Source: Carex sylvatica
Lineage: Eukaryota > Streptophyta > Magnoliopsida > Poales > Cyperaceae
Direction: 5' to 3'
DNA: 64,000 bases
Assembly (NCBI GenBank): GCA_964058845.1
Contig: CAXKVR010000332.1
Location: 90,924 to 154,923, forward strand
The notes under the pieces were generated by a model. The model worked only from the letters and a program-made list of their open reading frames with translations, had not been told where the DNA came from and made no database searches. Positions 56,663 to 64,000 of this stretch are shown here, piece after piece. The position numbers were made by a program, and so were the translations under genes. How positions within the stretch are numbered: position 1 is the first letter of the stretch; each line of letters opens with the position of its first letter.

Positions 56663-58730
56663 TAAACCCGTACTAACCCCCCACGAACCCGTACTAACCC
56701 GAACCAAACCTTTCTAAACCCCCCAAAACCCCATGGACCCGGACCAAACCCCCACAGACTCGTACTAAATTACCCACTGACCCGTACTAATCCGTACCCG
56801 GACCCCAGCTTTTGAATTTAAATTGCATTAGATTTGTATAGTTTCGGCCTCTGTTTCTGGCCAAAAAAAATGTTTCGACCTTTCAGAAAATACAGCTTTT
56901 CTGGAAAGGTCGAAACAGGAACATAAACTGAAACTACACATTTATTTATGTTTTTGAATTTTTAAAATTGCTTAGTGAATTTTTAATGTGTTAGATTAAT
57001 TTTAAAAATGTTAGATTTTTTTTTAATGTGTTAGATTTATTTTTAAATTGGTTAGATATGTTAGTTTTATTTCTAATGTGTTAGATTTAATTCAAAATAT
57101 ATTAGATTTATTTTTAATATGTTAGATTTATTTTTTAATATGTTAGATTTATTTTAAGAATGTTATATTTATGTTTAATATATTATGTTTAATTTTATTT
57201 GTTATTGGTTAGATATGTTATAATGATTTTAATTTATTAGTGATTAGCTCTTTAAAAAAAGTTGGTGTTGTTTTAAAAAAAATTTGGTGCTGTCTTAATA
57301 AAAAAAAAGTAGACCCGAATCAGATTTGGACCTGACTTCCACCCGACCCGTGCTAAATTTGGACTAAGAGCCTAGCACGAGTTTGGTCTAACTCTCCAAA
57401 ATGAGACCCGTCGAACCCGATTCGGTCGAACCCGTAGATCCATCGCACCCGCAGACCGCGGAACTCGTGGTCCGACGGATTCGGACCGTGTGAACCCGAC
57501 CCGACCCGACCCGAATTCAAAACAAGCCCATACTCAAAAGATGCCCTCTCAAGTACATTCAAATAAGAATTTTATCCTAAGTCAAAAAGCTCGGCAACTA
57601 CACTCCATATAATAAGGATAACCGTACGTGTCGTGATTTCATTTTAATCTTCTTGTTATTTTTTAAATCTTTGCGGTCTGCCAAGTTTAATTTTATTTGA
57701 ATCTCCTTTAATGGACCCTAATAGATCAGTCCAAGCAAGATTGATCTTCATCCAATTTTTAATTAAATAAAAAAGAAATTGTTACAGTATATGCTGAACA
57801 CAAATAAATAGTTTTTTTTTCAAAAGTATATCGGATCGACTTCAAATGACGTATTCAAATCATTGAAATTCATATACTTTATGAGTGATGCATTTACGTG
57901 CAAAATTTTGAAAGTTTCAAGTTTATTTGCTACAAAGCCAAGCGGTCAAAAAAATGATAAAAATTAAATATATAAAACAACTTATAAATTAACTTATAAA
58001 AAATTTATTTCTTTGACCGCTTGATTTTGTAGAAAATAAACTCAAAACTTTCAAAATTTTGTATGTACATGCATTACTCATAAAGCACATAAATTTTAAT
58101 GGTTTGAATTCGGCGTTTAAAGTCGATCTGGTTTACTTTTAAAGTTGTGCTCACCAAACTCTCTTGTTAATAGGTGAAGGAGTTAATTAATTTGAACCGC
58201 TTCCAATTAAGTTAAACAATATACTTACAATTCATAATTTAATTTAGAAATATAATTTTCATTTAGGAATAAAGATTCATTTTATTTAAATGATCTAGAT
58301 TGAAGAAGACAGTTCTAATATGATGATAGTTATAATAAAACAAAAGAAGTATGAACATTTTTCTTTGAGAAAATAATGACAAAACAGACAGAAAACAAAA
58401 ACCATAAATGTTGGCATGTTTCTGAGCAGTTACAAAACAGTAAAGATCAATAATCATGAGACTGCATTTCGGAGGGACCAAAAACGTTGTGGGTCTATAG
58501 ATAAATGATAATAGGTGGAGGTGGATCGGAGAGGTGGGGGGAGGGGTGCAAGAGGTGGATCGGAGAGGAAATATTACTCTAGTGGTTAACATAAATGGAA
58601 CAACTGTTTTTCTTGATAAGTTAGCAAGAGAACTTCCTCATATCCATTTCAGTGTATATGTTGTTACAATAGAGATCAGCTGGTAAAACACTCCACTTAC
58701 AGTCTGACACCCCTACCATTTAATGCACTC
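56663..58730. repeat. duplicated segment B: upstream region of P450 copy 2
   Basis: Direct repeat partner of 52845-54911. It begins at TAAACCCGTACTAA, in the middle of the hAT-like element, right after the CACTA-like right end, and runs into the promoter of P450 copy 2. It contains a member of the GACCGCTTGA foldback family (about 57820-58165). Confidence 0.88.
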
Positions 58731-58855
58731 AACTACTATCTCCAAATATATTGCTATATATACTAAATAAAAACACTCCACTTACAGTCTGACACCCCTA
58801 CCATTTAATGCACTCAACTACTATCTCCAAATATATTGCTATATATACTAAATAA
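58686..58855 (+). repeat. 85-bp tandem duplication in the P450 copy 2 promoter
   Basis: The unit starting AAACACTCCACTTACAGTCT and ending CTATATATACTAAATAA occurs twice head to tail (58686-58770 and 58771-58855), apparently identical. It lies about 65-235 bp upstream of the copy 2 ATG and doubles a TATATATA-containing stretch. Copy 1 and segment A have a single version of the part they retain. Confidence 0.9.
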
Positions 58856-58873
58856 ATGCTTAAACGGCCAAAA

Positions 58874-58882
58874 TATATATAT
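58874..58882 (+). promoter_or_regulatory. probable TATA box of P450 copy 2
   Basis: TATATATAT about 40 bp upstream of the copy 2 start codon. Other TATA-rich stretches occur in the tandem duplication just upstream, so the true initiation site is uncertain. Confidence 0.4.
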
Positions 58883-58920
58883 CCACCGAAACTGAGCTGG
58901 TCCCTTACCACTCTTAACAT

Positions 58921-61583
58921 ATGGATTATTATCCTTCGTTTCCTCTTCTTTTATTCTCTCTTTTTCTCTGTGTCCTCATTCTTCTCCTTTTCAAGTTCAA
59001 AACAAACCACTCAAAACCTAGTCTAAGGTTCCCTCCAGGGCCATGGCCTCTCCCTATTATTGGGAACATCCACAATATTATCGGGTCACTCCCGCATCAT
59101 GCGATGCGAGACTTATCAAGGCAGTTCGGACAACTTATGCTACTTCACCTTGGAGAGACCCTGACCATTGTAGTCTCTTCACGAGATGCCGCCAGAGAAA
59201 TCATGAAAACCCATGACATCAATTTTGCATCACGTGCTATCACCCCTACACTGGAGATCCTAACTTTTGGTGGGAAGGGTGTTGTTATTACTCCCTATGG
59301 GGAATACTGGCGACAGGTACGCAAATTATGTGTTCTGGAGTTACTAAGCACAAGACGGGTTCAGTCATACAAGTCAATACGGGAGGAAGAAGTTTGCAAT
59401 CTGATAAAATATATCTTTTCATGTTCATCTCATTGCGAACCTGTCAACCTTAGCAAGAGGCTAGAATCACTGTTAAATGATATTATTACAAGGTCCATTA
59501 TTGGAAGCAAGTGCAGGAATCAAGATGTGTTTTTGCGAGAGCTTGACAAAGTGGGGAAGCTTGTCGCAGGCTTTAATTTAAATGATTTGTTTCCATCATC
59601 TTTGCTAGCAAGATTGGTAAGCACAGCAGCGAAAAAGGCAGAGAGGTCCCACCAGACAAGAAGTCGTTTATTAGATGAGATAATTGAGCAGCGCAGAGAG
59701 AGAGAGACTGCCAGAGGGGGAGAGGTGGAGGATTTGCTAGGTGTTTTGCTGAGGTTGCACGATGAGGACACGGCTACTAATCCTCTTGACATGGAAACTG
59801 TCAAAGCTGTGATCCTGGTGAGCACTATGTATTACTCGTCTAAAAGCATGCATACAGCATACATAGAATAAACCTGATTTAAATTAATTCAATACTAACA
59901 TTTATTTGCCTATATACAATCTTTTAGTCAAATAAAATTTTCATATGCAAACCGGAGCTGGCTATTTTCAAATTTGGTATTTTTACAATACTTTGTGAAA
60001 ACCGCATAATTAGGCAAACAATATTTAATTTAGGAATCACTTGATCAAGAAGTTTATTTTAGTATATCACAAATACTATGAACAAGATCCATGTCCTAAA
60101 ATTTCAGCAATGGTTCAGAGTGGTAGTGTTGAAAATTTCAGCTGACATAACTGAAATTGACCGAAATTGTATATAGAGTTTGGCTAGTATAACATGAGTG
60201 TCATTTCAACCTATATAACACTAATTCTAAAACCTATCAAATCGACTTCAAACGGTAAATTCAAACCGTTCAAACTAATTTACATTATGTGTGATGCGTT
60301 TACATACAAAAATTTTATATTTTCAAGTTATTTTAGTATCAAATCAAGCGGTAAAAATATTGAAAAAGTAATGTATTAAAATTAACTTAAAAACTCACAT
60401 ATTTGACCGCTTGATCTAATACTAAATAAATTCGAAAAGTTATAAATTTTGCATGTAAACACATAACTAATGAAGTAGATCGGTTTGACCGGTTTGAATT
60501 TATTATTTGAAGTCAATTTGATAGATTTTAGAGTTGGTGTTATATAGGTTGAAATGACACTGATGTTATACTAGCCAAACTCTTGTATATATGCATCAAT
60601 GCATGGTGAACTTTGCAGGTACATGTACAAAATCACCAGTAGGTCATCCTATCTGTCACATTTGTTAATATTTTTCTTCAATTTTCAGGATCTTTTTGGA
60701 GCAGGCACTGAGACTTCATCAACAACAATAGAATGGGTCATGTCAGAGCTCCTTAGGAATCCCACAACTATGAAAAAGGCACAGTCGGAAGTACGCGAAT
60801 TTCTCAAGGGAAGCACACAAGTATCTGAGGCAGATCTAGACAACCTAAATTACTTGCATTTAGTCATCAAAGAAACACTGAGGCTGCACCCACCTGTTCC
60901 TCTTCTTCTCCCAAGACAGTGCCGAGAGGCATGTCGCATCTTTGATTATGATATAGCCAAGGGAATGACTGTGTTAATAAATGTTTGGGCAATAGGTATG
61001 TTTGTTTTAAAGTACTGTGCAACCAATACATTTTTCAAAAAGGCCTTAATTACCAGACCATATATAAGTTTTCTAACAATTATTTAGCTGATATGGTAGG
61101 GACCCTCGTGATGTCATCCTTAATTCTTTACTTGTGATGCCTCAATTTAGAGATTGTAAACAATTTCCAAAGTACTTTGAATAAATTGGAAAGTATTAAA
61201 GGTATGTAATCAAAATCTTGTATTCTATTTATACACTTCTTACAGGTCGAGATCCAAAATACTGGGAAGATCCAGAGGAATTTAAGCCAGAAAGATTTAT
61301 GAACAGCGGCACCGATTTTAAAGGAAATGATTTCGAGTTTTTACCTTTTGGATCAGGCCGAAGGATGTGTGCCGGTGTGTCCTTAGGCCTTGTCAATACA
61401 GCATTGCCTCTTGCTAGCCTCCTTTATCATTTTGATTGGAAACTTCCTGATGGATTGAAACCAGATGAAATCGACATGTCAGAGTCATTTGGTATCACCG
61501 CTAGAAGGAAAGCGCCACTTCTGTTGTATGCAGTGCCGCAGAAAACAAATATTGGGGTACATGGGTTAGGGTCAGCTCGTTAG
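58921..61583 (+). CDS. cytochrome P450, CYP71 clade, copy 2
   Basis: Three exons: 58921-59817, 60689-60995, 61246-61583; 513 aa. It has the same architecture as copy 1: hydrophobic anchor, PPGPWPLP hinge, AGTETS in the I-helix, ETLR in the K-helix, PERF, and haem loop [10 protein letters not shown] (Cys443). Exons 2 and 3 are almost identical in protein to copy 1, while exon 1 differs more (for example [15 protein letters not shown] against GFAPYGEYWRKVRKI), including substrate-recognition regions, so substrates may differ. The C-terminus reads [11 protein letters not shown] instead of NIGDT: one base is missing where copies 1 and 3 have GGGGATACATGA, so the old stop is lost and translation runs six residues further. 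A MITE sits in intron 1. The gene is inverted relative to copies 1 and 3. Confidence 0.92.
60175..60583. mobile_element. MITE in intron 1 of P450 copy 2
   Basis: Inverted ends AGAGTTTGGCTAGTATAACA on both sides, continuing as TGTCATTTCAACCTATATAA with one or two mismatches over about 48 bp. A perfect 7-bp direct repeat TGTATAT flanks it (60168-60174 and 60584-60590). The interior contains AAATCAAGCGGT and the inverted GACCGCTTGATCT. Intron 1 of copy 1 (47713-48212) lacks it, so it inserted after the duplication or was lost from copy 1. Confidence 0.9.
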
Positions 61584-63940
61584 ATAGAACGAGAGCTCTT
61601 TTCTTTTGGTTGTTTCACGATGTGTTTTAAGCGGCGCACACAACGTGGTTGATGAAATGTTGAACGAATTTTTTTTTTTTTTAAGTTTACTTGTCCTCCT
61701 AAAATTAAATAAAGCAGGAGGGGTATCTATTTTCTTAGATATTAGAACCCACTTCATTGTCAAAATATCTTTTTGTATAATTTTAATTTCATTTTTTTCT
61801 TTTCTATTTTTATTGAAAGATCCTCATATTATGAAAGTGGGTTTTTTTATAGGAACTTTGTAAAGAGGTGGTTGGGACTTGCGTGATATTTCATCTTTTG
61901 TACACGAAAAATATGCATACACATAACATAATCAAAAGTTAAGTTAATTTACTATTTTAAATTTAAATTAGTTTACTATTGTTACTAATTCAAGTCTTTA
62001 TTCAAATGCACCCATAAATAACATTAATTCTACTACAATGAAACAGAGTATGCTACATAGTATAGTGATAAATGAATTATTCGAATTTGATTCGGCGAAA
62101 AAAATTGTGATTCAGAAATAATTCGAGTATAATTGGGGAAATATTCGGAATTATTCGAATTAGAGATCTTAGTTCCACAAGGAAGCAAAAAAAAAAAAAA
62201 AAACCAAAAAAAGATTATGGAAAAAATTGGAAAATGACAAATTTTCGCAAATAATTAGGTCAACTGAATAATTCAGTGTTCGATTTTCATAATCAAAAAA
62301 ACAAATTATTCACGAATAATCTGCAAATCTTGGGACTATGCTATATTGAGCAATATGAAGATACCAAAGGCAAAGAGATGAAGATAGTAACACATTGTGT
62401 AGATTTTTTTCTCAAAAAGATTTTTCTCATTTGAATTTTGAAAATATTACCGCTTATGTTAGAGACTGTCTTTGTTACTAAATTAAATACTAGTTCTTAA
62501 CACAATGTGGGAATGAATACAAAAATAATTGTAATATTCTAACAAATACATGTAGAAGCGCAGGAAATATTAAGATTCAGAGTTAAGGAGAGAGGATTTA
62601 GAGATGAGAAAAGTTATTTAATCGGTACAAAGAAGGTTCTGTTCCGCAGAATTAGAGTCTGTTCGGCAGTCCAAGTGGGAATTAGAATGGGTATAGGAAT
62701 TAAAAATTTTGAACTGATAATTATTGTTTATGTGAAAAAAAAATTCAGCCTGAGTAAATTTTTATTTTTTCACGTGAACAATAATTGTCGTTTTACAGCC
62801 GAACAGATCCTCAGTGAAAATTAGGAAGACAAAGGAGACTAAATGAGCTCCATCCAACCGGTACGCTGAAAATACAAATGAAATTAATAGAGCCATGAGT
62901 TGCAAAGGCCCAACTATGACCCATTAATAATCTTAAAACAAAATGACTGCCACATGAGTCCATATTTAACAAAACGGATCAAAAATCAAGAATAGGACTC
63001 CTGGACTCTGCCACATGAGTCCATGAAGAAAGGCTTACCCAAACTTTATTGGGTCGTTTGAGAATTGTATGGGTTTGGTGGAATTTTCAGAAAGTTGAAA
63101 TTTTGTTCCTATCACGTGTTCGGCTGCATGGGTTTGTAGTTGGGAAATAAATCTGTCTGCAATTTAAATCTCAACTATTTATATATTTTGAGATTCGTGT
63201 ACAAAATTCTTTTTTTTTAAGAATTGTACAATCTAATAAATAAAAGGTTAAAATTGGAATCGCAGACCATGCGATCTTCAGATTTGGTTCCTTGTAGTTG
63301 TACCCAATTTATTTTCTTGAGCAGGACAAACACAGTGTTGTCAATTGCTTCCGTCGAAAGGGGAACTTTCTCAATGATTTGCATACAAGATTTGAGAGAT
63401 TCACAAAGATTATTCCCACAAGGAATTATTTCTCAACTGCACGCAGCATTTAAATTCCCGTAATTAATAAACAAATGTCACCATTGTTAGATAGCCAGGT
63501 ATTTTGCTTCATCTCAAGGTACGGGAATGCATCTCAAACCTGAAAACCCTTGAAAGTACCATGTTTTTCTGTATATGCTATATTGCTTTCATCCCTCTTT
63601 CATTGGTTATTTTAGTTGGCAGCGGGTTAGTGCTTAAAGTCATGTTATGAGTGAATTCATTGTCATAATTTGCTTTTTCCCAGAAGCTGTTCGACAATTT
63701 GCTTTTTCCCAAATATTTGTACTAGGCAATGACAATTGTACAGGCACTCCTAGGAAAATCATCAACAAATATCACTCATGCTTTTTTTTTTTTTTTTTTT
63801 TTTAGGAATTTAAGTTAACTTTAGAAAACAAAAACATAGTTCAAACATTTCATCAAACATGTTGTATGCGCCACTTAAAACACATCGAGAAACAACCAAA
63901 CGAAAAGATCTCTGGTTCTATCTAATGAGCCGACGCTAAC
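61584..63940. other. spacer between P450 copy 2 and copy 3
   Basis: 61584-61740 is the 3' flank of copy 2 and matches the 3' flank of copy 1 in inverted orientation (TTAGATAGAAC, GTTGTTTC, GATG.CTTTTAAGC, GCAGGAGGG). About 63320-63940 is the 3' flank of copy 3 and matches 46260-46838 (CTTTCATTGGTTATT, TGTCATAATTTGCTTTT, TTGTACAGGCACTCCTA). Between them lie AT-rich DNA and a small MITE (62655-62813). No gene supported. Confidence 0.65.
62655..62813. mobile_element. small MITE with TCTGTTCGGC ends
   Basis: Left end AGTCTGTTCGGCAG; right end reverse-complemented GATCTGTTCGGCTG. The centre is an inverted repeat around ATAATTATTGTTTATGTGAA and TTCACGTGAACAATAATTGT. About 160 bp, no coding potential. 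Confidence 0.65.
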
Positions 63941-64000
63941 TCATGTATCCCCAATATTTATTTTGTCCGGCACTGCATATAATAGAAGTGGCGTTTTCCT
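63941..64000 (-). CDS. cytochrome P450, CYP71 clade, copy 3 (3' end only)
   Basis: The last 20 codons (including the TGA at 63941-63943) of a third P450 on the minus strand, cut by the window edge. The residues [19 protein letters not shown] correspond to the C-terminus of copy 1 ([19 protein letters not shown]), and the 3' flank also matches copy 1. Whether the rest of the gene is intact cannot be seen. Confidence 0.88.
   Translation of the reverse strand, partial: RKTPLLLYAVPDKINIGDT

Noticed and set aside
52845..58730. Reading segments A and B as LTRs of a retrotransposon with a 1.75-kb interior
   Set aside because: The repeats do not begin TG and end CA, no primer-binding site or polypurine tract is evident, and B continues a P450 promoter. 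A duplicated segment explains them better.

Overview
This window is nuclear DNA of a flowering plant. The evidence is many spliced genes with GT-AG introns, AT-rich introns and spacers, plant-specific families (C1-2i zinc finger with EAR motif, CYP71-clade P450s, a TNO1-like golgin-type protein), an Au-type SINE tail and many small non-autonomous DNA transposons. A eudicot or magnoliid is plausible; I cannot name a species. All exon models were built by eye from reading frame, splice sites and family knowledge.

Layout: (1) 1-171 holds an open frame that may be the end of a cut gene. (2) 2002-2925 (-) is an intronless ZAT5-like repressor. (3) 3.0-9.3 kb is a spacer full of small transposons, including two adjacent hAT-type elements with 8-bp target duplications and a Mutator-type MITE just upstream of the next gene. 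(4) 9314-18322 (+) is a complete 8-exon gene for a ~1828-aa coiled-coil, tail-anchored protein like TNO1 of the trans-Golgi network. (5) 20248-26377 (-) is a complete 20-exon kelch/DUF4110 gene. (6) 26.4-29.8 kb is a nest of foldback elements in (TTATA)n DNA. (7) 29870-33121 (+) encodes a probable ER type I membrane protein with a single C2H2 finger; exon 3 seems to lack one base. (8) 34995-42768 (-) is a complete 16-exon APC2 gene (anaphase-promoting complex cullin subunit). (9) 42.8-64 kb is a rearranged CYP71-clade P450 locus: copy 1 (-, 46839-49112), copy 2 (+, 58921-61583), the 3' end of copy 3 (-, 63941 to window end), and an orphan copy of a P450 upstream region (52845-54911) with no gene behind it. 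The orphan is separated from copy 2's own upstream region by a CACTA-like element.

The four single-copy genes serve unrelated housekeeping roles: transcriptional repression, TGN trafficking, an uncharacterised kelch function, and cell-cycle ubiquitination. The P450 cluster is the lineage-specific part. Its paralogues act as natural empty-site controls that date several transposon insertions. I found no new multi-gene system. The most interesting items are the P450 locus with its orphan promoter, the KKXX-tailed C2H2 membrane protein, and the nested foldback elements.
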